Part shown: in pieces, positions 23,917 to 33,753 of the stretch
Numbering within the stretch: the first letter of the stretch is position 1
Layout of the letters: each line of letters starts with the position of its first letter
NCBI RefSeq assembly: GCF_000695625.1
Contig: NZ_JMQI01000047.1
Location: 1-64,000 of the forward strand
Direction of reading: 5' to 3'
Source: Amycolatopsis rifamycinica
GTDB lineage: Bacteria; Actinomycetota; Actinomycetes; Mycobacteriales; Pseudonocardiaceae
DNA length: 64,000 bases
Translations under genes and position numbers: made by a program
The notes under the pieces: model-generated
Database searches by the model: none
What the model was told of the DNA's origin: nothing
Seen by the model: the letters and a program-made list of their open reading frames with translations, nothing else

Positions 23917-24531
23917 TCAGCCGATGTCACCGGTGAGGTAGCGCTGCAGGTTCGGGGCGATCGCCCGCACCAGGACCTCGACGTCCTCGGAGGTGAGCGG
24001 CTCGAACTTCGCCACGTACCGGACCATGCCCAGGCCCACCATCTGGCTGGCGCACAGGTTCATCCGCAACGGGATGCGGTCCGCGCCGACCGAGGTGATC
24101 AGCGCGCTGAAGAACTTCTGGAAGAAGTCGCGCAGCACGTGGCCGGCCTGCTCGTGGCCGGTGATGCTGCGCATGAGCGCCACGAACTGGCCGCCGCCCG
24201 CGCTGTCCCAGCGGGTGATGAAGGTGCGGACGATCCGTTCGCCCAGCTCTTCGTCGGGGCCCTGTCGCAGGGCTTTCTGCAGCTCCAGGGGGTCGAACGG
24301 CAGCTCGAGGACGGCTTGGGCGAACAGGCCCTCCTTGCTGCCGAACCAGTGGTTGACCATCGCCGCGTCGACGCCGGCGCGGGTGGCGATCGCGCGCACG
24401 GTCGCGCCGTCGTAGCCGGTTTCGGCGAACACCGCCCGCGCGGCGTCGACCAGTGCCGTGCGGGTGTCCTGACCGGCGGGCCGCCGCCCGCGACGGCGGC
24501 CGGTAGTCTCGCTGTTGTCCGTGGGGCTCAC
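23917..24531 (-). CDS. TetR-family regulator, probably autoregulated
   Basis: A 204-residue TetR protein from GTG 24531. The helix-turn-helix is at about residues 20-65 (ALVDAARAVFAETGYDGATV, then IATRAGVDAAMVNHWFGSKE). The ligand domain contains a TetR C-terminal pattern of the kind seen in PsrA/AcrR-type proteins. Its promoter is well defined: TTGAAT and CATGAT at 17-bp spacing, the -10 six bases from the GTG, with a palindrome covering the -35. It probably represses itself. It is divergent from trpE, but a role in tryptophan control is not implied. Confidence 0.88.
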   Translation of the reverse strand: MSPTDNSETTGRRRGRRPAGQDTRTALVDAARAVFAETGYDGATVRAIATRAGVDAAMVNHWFGSKEGLFAQAVLELPFDPLELQKALRQGPDEELGERIVRTFITRWDSAGGGQFVALMRSITGHEQAGHVLRDFFQKFFSALITSVGADRIPLRMNLCASQMVGLGMVRYVAKFEPLTSEDVEVLVRAIAPNLQRYLTGDIG

Positions 24532-24537
24532 GGCCCC

Positions 24538-24580
24538 ATCATGACGGACGGGCCCCCGAAATTCAATGTACGTTGAATTT
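24538..24580 (-). promoter_or_regulatory. TetR promoter with perfect palindromic operator
   Basis: The palindrome 24559-24580 has perfect 8-bp arms AAATTCAA and TTGAATTT around a 6-base centre (TGTACG). On the minus strand its half-site supplies the -35 TTGAAT (24561-24566), 17 bp from the -10 CATGAT (24538-24543). This is the layout of an autorepressor site. Confidence 0.72.
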
Positions 24581-24625
24581 GTCCCCCGCGGCGCCGTGCT
24601 CCGCGCAAGCGGCACAATGAGGTTC

Positions 24626-26185
24626 ATGGTCAGCGCATCCGCCGGTTCGACCGGTCCCGGCACGGTCAGCCCGTCCCGCGAGGACTTCCGCCTCCTCGCC
24701 GAGAGCCGCCGCGTGATCCCGGTCGTGCGCCGGGTCCTCGCCGACGGCGAGACGCCGATCGGGGTGTACCGCAAGCTCGCCGCCGACCGGCCCGGCACCT
24801 TCCTGTTCGAGTCCGCCGAAAACGGCGCCTCCTGGACCCGCTGGTCGTTCATCGGCGTCCGCAGCCCGGCCGCGCTCACCGTCCGCGACGGCGAAGCGGT
24901 CTGGACCGGCACCCCACCGGTCGGCCTGCCCAGCGAGGGCAACCCGCTGAACGTCCTGCGCGAGACGATCGAAGCCCTGCACACCGAGCCGCTGCCCGGC
25001 CTGCCCCCGCTGACCGGCGGCATGGTCGGCTACATCGGCTACGACGCCGTGCGCTGGCTGGAGAAGCTGCCCGAGCTGGCCGAACGCGACCTCGACATCC
25101 CCGAGCTGACCATGCTCCTGGCCACCGACCTCGCGGCCTTCGACCACCACGAGGGCACGGTCACGCTGATCGCGAACGCCGTCAACTGGGACGACTCGCC
25201 CGAGCGCGTGGACGCGGCCTACGACGACGCCGTCGCCCGGCTGAGCGCGATGACCGAGCAGCTGCAGGTGGCCGCGCCCGCCACCGTCGCCGCGTTCGAC
25301 CGGCCCGTGCCGGAATTCACCCGGAAGCGGTCGAAGGAGGACTTCCACGCGGCCGTCGAGAAGGCCGTCGAGGCGATCAAGGCCGGCGAAGCGTTCCAGA
25401 TCGTGCCGTCGCAACGGTTCGAGATCCCGACCGCGGCCGACGCGATCGACATCTACCGCGTGCTGCGGACGTCCAACCCGAGCCCGTACATGTACCTGCT
25501 GCGGCTGGAGGGCTTCGACATCGTCGGCTCCAGCCCGGAATCGCTCGTCACCGTGCGGGACGGCCGCGCGACCACGCACCCGATCGCGGGCACGCGCTGG
25601 CGCGGCGCCGACCCGGAGGAGGACGCCCAGCTGGCGAAGGACCTCCTGGCCGACGACAAGGAGCGCGCCGAGCACCTGATGCTCGTCGACCTCGGCCGCA
25701 ACGACCTCGGCAAGGTCTGCAGGCCGGGCACCGTGCGCGTCGTCGACTTCTTCCAGATCGAGCGCTACAGCCACGTGATGCACATCGTGTCCACCGTCAC
25801 CGGCGAGCTGGCCGAGGGCAAGACGGCGTTCGACGCGGTCACGGCGTGCTTCCCGGCCGGGACGCTGTCCGGCGCGCCGAAGGTCCGCGCGATGGAGCTG
25901 ATCGAGGAGCTCGAGCCGGTCCGCCGCGCGCTGTACGGCGGAGTCGTCGGCTACCTCGACTTCGCCGGCGACGCCGACACCGCGATCGCCATCCGCACCG
26001 CGTTGGTCAAGGACGGCATCGCGCACGTCCAGGCCGGCGGCGGGGTGGTCGCCGACTCGGTGCCGGACTACGAGGACACCGAATCCCTGAACAAGGCCAG
26101 GACCGTGCTTTCGGCGGTGGCCGCCGCGCAGACGATGGTGGCGGCGGGCGCCCTCGACCCGGCCGCGGACGCCGCGCGTGTCTGA
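24626..26185 (+). CDS. trpE: Anthranilate synthase component I
   Basis: A 519-residue TrpE, which makes anthranilate from chorismate with ammonia from a TrpG glutaminase that is not in this window. The N-terminal feedback region includes FLFESAENGASWTRWSFIG, and the C-terminal chorismate-binding domain shows GSSPESLVTV, MLVDLGRNDLGKVC and SGAPKVRAMELIEELEP. ATG 24626 is chosen because a CACAAT -10 ends seven bases upstream; ATG 24617 is the alternative. No leader peptide with tryptophan codons is seen. The stop overlaps the next gene's GTG by eight bases. Confidence 0.95.
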   Translation: MVSASAGSTGPGTVSPSREDFRLLAESRRVIPVVRRVLADGETPIGVYRKLAADRPGTFLFESAENGASWTRWSFIGVRSPAALTVRDGEAVWTGTPPVGLPSEGNPLNVLRETIEALHTEPLPGLPPLTGGMVGYIGYDAVRWLEKLPELAERDLDIPELTMLLATDLAAFDHHEGTVTLIANAVNWDDSPERVDAAYDDAVARLSAMTEQLQVAAPATVAAFDRPVPEFTRKRSKEDFHAAVEKAVEAIKAGEAFQIVPSQRFEIPTAADAIDIYRVLRTSNPSPYMYLLRLEGFDIVGSSPESLVTVRDGRATTHPIAGTRWRGADPEEDAQLAKDLLADDKERAEHLMLVDLGRNDLGKVCRPGTVRVVDFFQIERYSHVMHIVSTVTGELAEGKTAFDAVTACFPAGTLSGAPKVRAMELIEELEPVRRALYGGVVGYLDFAGDADTAIAIRTALVKDGIAHVQAGGGVVADSVPDYEDTESLNKARTVLSAVAAAQTMVAAGALDPAADAARV

Positions 26186-26789
26186 CACACCGCGGCACCC
26201 GGGCGTCCCCGCGCCGGCCGCGGACGCTCCGGTGGCGACGGCGTCGAGGCGTCCACTGTGGATGATCGTGACCGCGCTCCTGCTGGGCGCGCTCGCGTTG
26301 TGGGGCGCGTCACGGCTGACCTGGTTCGCCGAATTCCGCGACGGCGGCGTGCGGGGCACGATCCTCCACCGCGAAACCGGCGAGCAGCGGGCGACCGCGC
26401 TCGTGCCGCTCGCGCTGCTGGCCCTGGCCGGCGTGGCCGGGCTGGTGGCCACGGGCGGCTGGGCGCGGCGCGTGCTCGGCGTCGTGCTGGCGCTGGCCGG
26501 CCTGGCGGCGATCTGGACCGGCGTCGCCGGGGTCCGGTTCGGCGGGTACGCCGACGGCCTGCCGGTCACCGAAATGCTGCTCGGTCGCGGGCTCGCCGTC
26601 GTCGCGGGAATTCTCGTCGCCGCCGCCGGGTTGGCAGCCGTCAAGGGCGCGGGCCTGGCCACCCGGCTCGGGGCCAGGTACGCGGCTCCGGCCACCCGGA
26701 AAAAGGTCCGTGACCCCGACGCCCAGCTGTGGGAAGCCCTCTCCGACGGGGAAGATCCGACCGATGCCCGGAGCGGGCATTCGGAGTAA
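26178..26789 (+). CDS. Trp-operon-associated membrane protein (TIGR02234-type)
   Basis: A 203-residue membrane protein with four TM helices, about residues 27-46, 74-94, 98-118 and 134-158, and a charged C-terminal tail. It matches the actinobacterial Trp-associated membrane protein family (TIGR02234), which is found between trpE and trpC. The GTG start overlaps the trpE stop. Function unknown; the conserved position suggests a link to tryptophan synthesis. Confidence 0.88.
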   Translation: MSDTPRHPGVPAPAADAPVATASRRPLWMIVTALLLGALALWGASRLTWFAEFRDGGVRGTILHRETGEQRATALVPLALLALAGVAGLVATGGWARRVLGVVLALAGLAAIWTGVAGVRFGGYADGLPVTEMLLGRGLAVVAGILVAAAGLAAVKGAGLATRLGARYAAPATRKKVRDPDAQLWEALSDGEDPTDARSGHSE

Positions 26790-26860
26790 CGCGCACACCC
26801 GGAACCGGGCGTCTCGGATGCGGGGGTTAGCATCGTTTCGGCGGGAAGGGGAAGGTTTTT

Positions 26861-26917
26861 GTGAGCGACCTTGCGAGTGAATCCGTGAGCACGCGCCCTG
26901 GTGGGGGCGTCCGGTGA
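26861..26917 (+). other. Short upstream ORF coupled to trpC
   Basis: An 18-codon ORF starting at GTG 26861 behind a GGGGAAGG site. Its stop overlaps the trpC GTG (GTGA). trpC has no ribosome site of its own, so this ORF may deliver ribosomes to it. It has no tryptophan codon, so it is not a classical attenuator peptide. A TAGCAT element (26828-26833) could be a -10 for an internal promoter. Confidence 0.35.
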
Positions 26918-27719
26918 GCGTGCTCGAAGACATCGTCGCCGGCGTGCGGGAGGATCTCGCCGTGCGGGAATCCGCGCTGCCGTTCGACGAGCTGAAGATC
27001 CGCGCGGCCGCCGCCCCGGCACCGCGTGACGTGATGGCCGCCCTGCGCGAGTCCGGCATCGGCGTCATCGCCGAAGTCAAGCGGCGCAGCCCCTCGAAGG
27101 GCGAGCTGGCCGACATCCCCGACCCGGCCGCGCTGGCGAAGGACTACGAAGCCGGCGGGGCGCGCGTGATCAGCGTGCTCACCGAGCAGCGCCGGTTCGG
27201 CGGTTCGCTGGCCGACCTGGACGCCGTCCGCGCCGCGGTCGACACCCCGATCCTGCGCAAGGACTTCATCGTCAGCCCCTACCAGGTGCACGAGGCCCGC
27301 CTGCACGGCGCCGACATGGTGCTGCTGATCGTCGCCGCGCTGGAGCAGAACGCGCTCGTCTCGCTGCTCGACCGCGTCGAGTCGCTGGGCATGACCGCGC
27401 TGGTGGAGATCCACAACGCCGAGGAAGCCGACCGGGCCCTCGAGGCGGGCGCCAAGGTCATCGGCGTCAACGCGCGCAACCTGCACACCCTCGAGGTGGA
27501 CCGGGACGTCTTCTCGCGGCTGGCCCCCGGCCTGCCGATGGACGTCTACAAGGTCGCCGAATCCGGCGTCCGCGGCCCGGGCGACCTGATGTCGTACGCG
27601 GGTCACGGTGCCGACGCGGTGCTGGTCGGCGAGGGCCTGGTCGCCTCCGGCGACCCGAAGGGCGCCCTGGTCAAGCTGGTCACGGCCGGTTCGCACCCCG
27701 CCTGCCCGAGGCCGTCGCG

Positions 27720-27723
<4 letters not shown>
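26914..27723 (+). CDS. trpC: Indole-3-glycerol phosphate synthase
   Basis: A 269-residue (beta/alpha)8 barrel that closes CdRP to indole glycerol phosphate. Catalytic residues lie in IAEVKRRSPSKGELA (lysine and serine of the IGPS signature), LRKDFIVSPYQVHEAR, and GVNARNLHTLEVD. VAESGVRGPGDLM is the phosphate loop. There is no fused TrpF domain, consistent with PriA doing that step. The stop overlaps the trpB GTG. Confidence 0.96.
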
Positions 27724-28927
<1,204 letters not shown>

Positions 28928-28931
<4 letters not shown>

Positions 28932-29719
28932 GCGGGCTGGACGACCTCTTCGCGACGACGCGCGCGGAAGGCCGCGCCGCGCTGGTCGGCTACCTGCCCG
29001 CGGGCTTCCCGACGGTCGACGGGTCGAAGGACCTGATCGCGGCCTGCGTCGACGGCGGCGCGGACCTCATCGAGGTCGGCGTCCCGTATTCGGACCCGGT
29101 GATGGACGGCCCGACCATCCAGGCCGCCTCGGTGACGGCCCTGGACAACGGCTTCCGCCTCAAGCACGTCTTCGAGGTCGTGGAGTCGGTGGCCTCGCGC
29201 GGTGGCCGGGCCGTGGTGATGACGTACTGGAACCCGGTGAACCGCTACGGCGTGGACCGTTTCGCGCGTGATCTGGCGGCGGCGGGCGGCCTCGGCCTGA
29301 TCACCCCGGACCTGATCCCGGACGAGGCCGCGTCCTGGATGACGGCGTCCGAGGAGCACGGCCTGGACCGGACGTTCCTGGTGGCGCCTTCGTCGTCGGA
29401 AGAGCGGCTGGCCCTCACGGCGGCGGCGTCGTCGGGCTTCATCTACGCGACCGCGGTGATGGGCGTGACGGGCGCGCGCGACCAGGTCGGCGCGGGCGCC
29501 GAGGAGCTGGTGCGGCGGACGCGAGCGCACACGTCGCTCCCGATCGGTGTGGGTCTGGGCGTCCGCTCCGGTGCGCAGGCGGCCCAGGTGGCGTCGTTCG
29601 CGGACGCGGTGATCGTGGGCTCCGCCCTGGTCACGGCGGCGGCCGAGGGCGCGTCGGGCGTTCGTGCGCTGTCGGCGGAGCTGGCGGAGGGTGTGCGCCG
29701 GGCCGTCACGCCTGCGTGA
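28928..29719 (+). CDS. trpA: Tryptophan synthase alpha chain
   Basis: A 263-residue TrpA, which cleaves indole glycerol phosphate and channels indole to TrpB. The catalytic glutamate and aspartate are in LIEVGVPYSDPVMDGPTIQ, and GVGLGVRSGAQAAQVASF is the phosphate-binding part. The ATG overlaps the trpB stop. This is the last gene of the operon; no strong terminator hairpin was seen in the 133 bases to the next gene. Confidence 0.96.
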
Positions 29720-29852
29720 CACCCATCGCCCGATCAGAACTGTCGGTGGCGGTCTGGATACTCCTCGTGTGATGATCCACAACGAGGGGACCAGCAGACA
29801 TGTCACACTGGGACAGACCCACGGCGACGCGCGGGAGCGGAGGTGAAGCGCG

Positions 29853-30416
29853 ATGGCGGCACCCGCTGAGCCTCAGGCCGAGTTCAGCATTCCCCTGCGC
29901 CCCGAAGGCTGGACGGTCGAAGACGTTCTCGCCCTGCCCGAGGAACAAACCTCACTGCAGCGGCTCGAACTCGTGGACGGGGTGCTGCTGATGAGCCCCG
30001 CTCCGACTTCAGCCCACCAGCGGCTCTTGCAGAAACTGCAGTTCACCTTGGTTCCCGCGCTGCCGGATGGCACCGAGCTGCTGCCCGGCGTGAACGTGCG
30101 CCTCGGAACACAACGCCTGCTGATTCCCGACCTGGTGATCCTCAACTGCCCCGGAATCGACACCGTCGCCTACACGGCGAGCGATGTTCTCTTGGCCGCG
30201 GAGATCGTCTCACCGTCGACCAAGATCCAGGACCGGATCCTCAAGCGGGCCCTCTACGCCGAGGCCTTGATCCCGTACTACCTCCTGGTTCAACCGGGCG
30301 AGCCCATCGCGGCAACCCTGTTCGAACTCCAAGGCGACGAGTACGAGCCCATCGCCAAGAGTGAGCACGGCGAACTCCGCCTCACCCGCCCCTTCGAGGC
30401 CACTGTTCGTCTCTGA
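29853..30416 (+). CDS. Uma2-family putative nuclease
   Basis: A 187-residue protein with the Uma2 (PD-(D/E)xK-like) fold. The pattern is LELVDGVLLMSPAPTSAHQR near residue 40, IPDLVILN near 92, and LAAEIVSPSTKIQDRILKRA near 115, with LYAEALIPYYLLV next. The family is common in multiple copies in cyanobacteria and actinobacteria, and its target is unknown. A GGAGG site precedes the ATG. It is not obviously linked to its neighbours. Confidence 0.85.
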   Translation: MAAPAEPQAEFSIPLRPEGWTVEDVLALPEEQTSLQRLELVDGVLLMSPAPTSAHQRLLQKLQFTLVPALPDGTELLPGVNVRLGTQRLLIPDLVILNCPGIDTVAYTASDVLLAAEIVSPSTKIQDRILKRALYAEALIPYYLLVQPGEPIAATLFELQGDEYEPIAKSEHGELRLTRPFEATVRL

Positions 30417-30459
30417 AATTTTGTACGAAAGCTGTACGGCGCCGCGAGAGAATCCCGCC

Positions 30460-31119
30460 ATGGACATCGCACACCTCCCGCGGCGCACCTTCCTCCGCGG
30501 TGCCGCCGGCCTCGCCGTCGCCGGGGCCGCCGGCCTGGTCCTCCCGCGGGCTGCGCAAGCCGCCACCGAGCCGCGGATCTACAGCTGTGCCGAGTGGGGG
30601 GCCCGGCCGCCCACCGACGCGCTCACCACGCTCGACCACCCCGCGAACCGGATCCTCATCCACCACATCGCCAGCGCCAACAGCACCGACTACTCCCTCG
30701 CCCACGCCTTCCAGGTCGCCCGCGACGACCAGCACGACCACATCGACAACAACGGGTGGTCCGACACCGGCCAGCACTTCACCGTCAGCCGCGGCGGGTA
30801 CCGGCTCGAAGGGCGGCACGGCAGCCTCGACGCGCTGCGCGGGCGCACCACCATGATCCAGGGCGCGCACTGCCCCGGGCAGAACACCAACGCCATCGGC
30901 ATCGAAAACGAAGGCCTCTACACCAGCGTCGAGCCGCCCGAGACGCAGTTCGCCTCGCTCGTCGTCTTCTGCGCCTACATCTGCCGGCAGTACGGCATCC
31001 CGGTCGAGGAGATCAAGGGCCACCGCGACTTCTACAACACCGAATGCCCGGGCGACCGCCTCTACGCCAAGCTCCCGCTGCTGCGCAGCGAGGTCGCCAA
31101 GGCGCTCAAGTCAATGTAG
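30460..31119 (+). CDS. Tat-exported N-acetylmuramoyl-L-alanine amidase (PGRP type)
   Basis: A 219-residue secreted amidase. The N-terminus has a twin-arginine signal (RRTFLRGAAG, then a hydrophobic stretch, cleavage near AQAAT at residue 35). The mature part is an amidase_2/PGRP domain: SCAEWGARPP, ILIHHIASAN with a zinc histidine, IGIENEGLY, and HRDFYNTECPGDRLY with the second histidine and the cysteine typical of the family. It cuts the amide between MurNAc and the peptide in cell-wall peptidoglycan. The last bases overlap the convergent glutamine-synthetase-like gene. Confidence 0.9.
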   Translation: MDIAHLPRRTFLRGAAGLAVAGAAGLVLPRAAQAATEPRIYSCAEWGARPPTDALTTLDHPANRILIHHIASANSTDYSLAHAFQVARDDQHDHIDNNGWSDTGQHFTVSRGGYRLEGRHGSLDALRGRTTMIQGAHCPGQNTNAIGIENEGLYTSVEPPETQFASLVVFCAYICRQYGIPVEEIKGHRDFYNTECPGDRLYAKLPLLRSEVAKALKSM

Positions 31120-32472
31120 GTACCGCATCACGGCGCACAGCTCGGCCGGCGGCAGCGCACCCAGCCGGTCGAGCTCGCCGCGGCGGACGTCCACCAGCGT
31201 CGCCGCCAGTTCCGGGCCGAACGCCGACGTCAACGCCGGGTCCGCCTCGAACGCCGTCACCGCGTCGGCCAGCGAGGCCGGCAGCCGCTCCACCGCACCC
31301 CCGAGCGTTCCGGGGTCGACGTCGACCGGCTCCGGCAGGCTCTCCCGGGCCTCCACCCCGGCCAGGCCCGCGAAGATCAGCGCGGCCACCACCAGGTACG
31401 GGTTCGCCGTCAGGTCGAAGCACTTGACCTCGAAGTTCGCCGCCCGCTCGCGCTGCCCGGCCGGGCCCCGCACCAGCCGCAGCGGCGCCTCGCGGTTCTC
31501 CAGCCCCCACACGCGGAACACCCCGGCCCAGTGGTGCGGTTCGAGCCGCAGGTAGCTGACCACCGAAGGCGCGCCGATCGCCAGCAGGGCCGGCAGCCGC
31601 GAGAGGACGCCCGCGCCGAACACCTCCGCCGTCTCCGTGAGCCCGAACCGCCGGTCGCCGCCCGCGCACAGGTTGCGGTCGCCGTCCCACAGGCTCAGGT
31701 GGACGTGCCCGCCGTTGCCCACGCCGTTCGGGGCGAACTTCGGCGTGAACGACGCCCGCAGCCCGTACTGCTCGCTGACCGTCCGGATGGTCTCGCGCGT
31801 CAGCACCGCGACGTCCGCCGCGCGCACCGGGTCGCCGGCCGCCACCGACACCTCGAACTGCCCGGCCGCGTACTCCGGGTGGATCTGTTCGACCGCGATC
31901 CCCTGGGCGGTCAGCGTGGACACCAGTTTGCGCAGGTAGCCCGCCTGCGCGGAAAGCCGCGCGTAGCCGTAGGCCGGACCCGCGGTGGCCGAGCGCGGGT
32001 CGTCCGGCGCGTCGGCCCTGGTGACCACCCACTCGATCTCGAACGCCGTCCGCGCGTTGTAGCCCAGCTCCGCGAGCCGGGCCGTCGCGGCCGCGGCCAG
32101 TGCCCGCGCGTCCTGCGGGTGCGGGTCGCCTTCCTGGTCGTACCGCCACGCCGGTGCCCACGCCCAGCCCGGCTGCGCGGCCAGCGGCACGAGCGCGTCG
32201 AGGTCCGGGTGCAGCCGCAGGTCGCCGACCGGGCCGCGCGAGTGCGTGCCGCCCACGATGTCGTCGGTGGCCAGGAAGAAGTCGAACGAGTTCGACGCGC
32301 CGACCCCCCACGCCGCGGCCGACCACAGCCGGTCCACCGGCACGGCCTTCACCCGCGTGATACCGCTGTTGTCCACGAACGTCAGCGCCACGAGCTCCAC
32401 GCCGGCGGCACGCAGGGCGTCGGCCCGGAGCGCGCCCTGCTGCGCGAGTTCGGCCCGGTCGAGCTGGCTCAT
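31111..32472 (-). CDS. Glutamine synthetase-family ligase (GlnA3/GlnT-like)
   Basis: A 453-residue protein of the glutamine synthetase fold. ATG 32472 is chosen. Signatures are ALTFVDNSGITRVKAVP at the N-terminus, AFEIEWVV, EYAAGQFEVSV, and NGGHVHLSLWDGDRN. VSYLRLEPHHWAGVF and RERAANFEVKCFDLTANPY follow. It departs from GlnA1 in the active-site loops, so it is more likely a gamma-glutamyl ligase acting on an amine, as in polyamine or ethanolamine use. It is divergent from two hydrolases that could act on the same compounds. Confidence 0.85.
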   Translation of the reverse strand: MSQLDRAELAQQGALRADALRAAGVELVALTFVDNSGITRVKAVPVDRLWSAAAWGVGASNSFDFFLATDDIVGGTHSRGPVGDLRLHPDLDALVPLAAQPGWAWAPAWRYDQEGDPHPQDARALAAAATARLAELGYNARTAFEIEWVVTRADAPDDPRSATAGPAYGYARLSAQAGYLRKLVSTLTAQGIAVEQIHPEYAAGQFEVSVAAGDPVRAADVAVLTRETIRTVSEQYGLRASFTPKFAPNGVGNGGHVHLSLWDGDRNLCAGGDRRFGLTETAEVFGAGVLSRLPALLAIGAPSVVSYLRLEPHHWAGVFRVWGLENREAPLRLVRGPAGQRERAANFEVKCFDLTANPYLVVAALIFAGLAGVEARESLPEPVDVDPGTLGGAVERLPASLADAVTAFEADPALTSAFGPELAATLVDVRRGELDRLGALPPAELCAVMRYLH

Positions 32473-32628
32473 CCCGCCCCCATCGCTGTGCCTCACCCGG
32501 AGAAAGAGGTGAAGATCGTGTCAGACACCGCCGAAGCCCGTCCAGGTCCGTGCCGGACTCGCCGTCCTGTCGGCGCCGCGGTTCGCTCGTAGGGTGGGGG
32601 AGAGGCTCGGCCCAGTGGACGGAGGCGC

Positions 32629-33753
32629 ATGACCGACCTGCTCCCGTTCGTCGCGGATCTGCCGCTGGTGGACCACCACTGCCACGGGGTCGTCACCGGC
32701 GACGTCGCCCGCGCGGGCTTCGAAGCGATGCTGACCGAGGCCGACGCGCCGTCGCCGCTGGGCACGAGCCTGTTCGACTCGCTCATCGGGCTCGCCGTGC
32801 GCGAACGCTGCGCGCCCGTCCTCGGCCTGCCGAAACACGCGGACCCCGGCGCCTACCTCGAACGCCGCGCCGAGCTGGGCGCGGCCGAGGTGGCCCGGCG
32901 GTTCCTGCGGGCCACCGGCACCACCGACTTCCTCCTGGACGGCGGTTTCCTGCCGGACTCGCTGACCACGACCGCCGAGTTCGCCGGGCTGGCCGGCACG
33001 CGCGCGCACGACGTCGTCCGGCTGGAACAGGTGGCCGAATCGGTGATCCGGGGCACCACCGCGGCCGGGTTCGCCGGGGCCTTCGCCGACGAGCTGGGGA
33101 AACGCGCGGCCACGGCCGTCGGGCTCAAGTCGATCGCCGCCTACCGCGTCGGCCTCGAACTGGCGGGGGAGCGGCCGTCGCCGCCGGAGGTCGAAGCCGC
33201 GGCCGGGCGGTGGCTCGCCGCCGGTGGCGGGCGCCTGGCCGACGAGGTGCTGCACCGGCACCTCGTGTTCACCGGCCTCGACCTGGGCCTGCCGGTGCAG
33301 TTCCACGTCGGCTACGGCGACGCCGACATCGACCTGCACCGCTGCGACCCGTTGCTGCTCACCGGGCTGCTGCGGGCGACCCGGGGCAGCGGCGTGCCCA
33401 TCCTGCTGCTGCACAACTACCCGTTCCACCGCCAGGCCGCGTATCTGGCGCAGGTCTTCGAGCACGTGTTCGTCGACGCCGGGCTCATCACGCACAACGC
33501 GGGGTTCCGGGCGCCGGCCGTGCTGGCCGAGCTCCTGGAGATCGCGCCGTTCGGGAAGGTGCTCTTCTCCACCGATGCCTTCGGCCTGGCCGAGCTGTAC
33601 CACCTGGGCACCGCCCTGTTCCGGCGGGGTCTGTCGGACTTCGCCCGCACGGCACTGGCCGCCGACGCGATGTCCGAAAAGGACGCCGTCCGGCTGTGTG
33701 CTTTGGTGGGACACGAGAACGCGAAGAGGATCTACCGCTTGGAGCACGTGTGA
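32629..33753 (+). CDS. Amidohydrolase-superfamily protein (FluG N-terminal type)
   Basis: A 374-residue TIM-barrel amidohydrolase. The metal motif is VDHHCHG near residue 16, and later histidines lie in QFHVGYGD near 223 and LLHNYPFHRQAAYLAQ near 260. LFSTDAFGLAELYHLG near 310 holds the late aspartate. The family includes the N-terminal domain of fungal FluG, whose C-terminal domain is glutamine-synthetase-like; here the two are separate, divergent genes. A GGAGG site precedes the ATG. Substrate unknown. Confidence 0.85.
   Translation: MTDLLPFVADLPLVDHHCHGVVTGDVARAGFEAMLTEADAPSPLGTSLFDSLIGLAVRERCAPVLGLPKHADPGAYLERRAELGAAEVARRFLRATGTTDFLLDGGFLPDSLTTTAEFAGLAGTRAHDVVRLEQVAESVIRGTTAAGFAGAFADELGKRAATAVGLKSIAAYRVGLELAGERPSPPEVEAAAGRWLAAGGGRLADEVLHRHLVFTGLDLGLPVQFHVGYGDADIDLHRCDPLLLTGLLRATRGSGVPILLLHNYPFHRQAAYLAQVFEHVFVDAGLITHNAGFRAPAVLAELLEIAPFGKVLFSTDAFGLAELYHLGTALFRRGLSDFARTALAADAMSEKDAVRLCALVGHENAKRIYRLEHV

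Noticed and set aside
26861..26917. Tryptophan attenuator leader peptide
   Set aside because: The 18-codon ORF contains no tryptophan codon, and no terminator/antiterminator pair follows.
24563..27022. Long antisense frame opposite trpE and the Trp-associated gene
   Set aside because: The real genes on the plus strand have intact motifs and couplings; the antisense frame has none.
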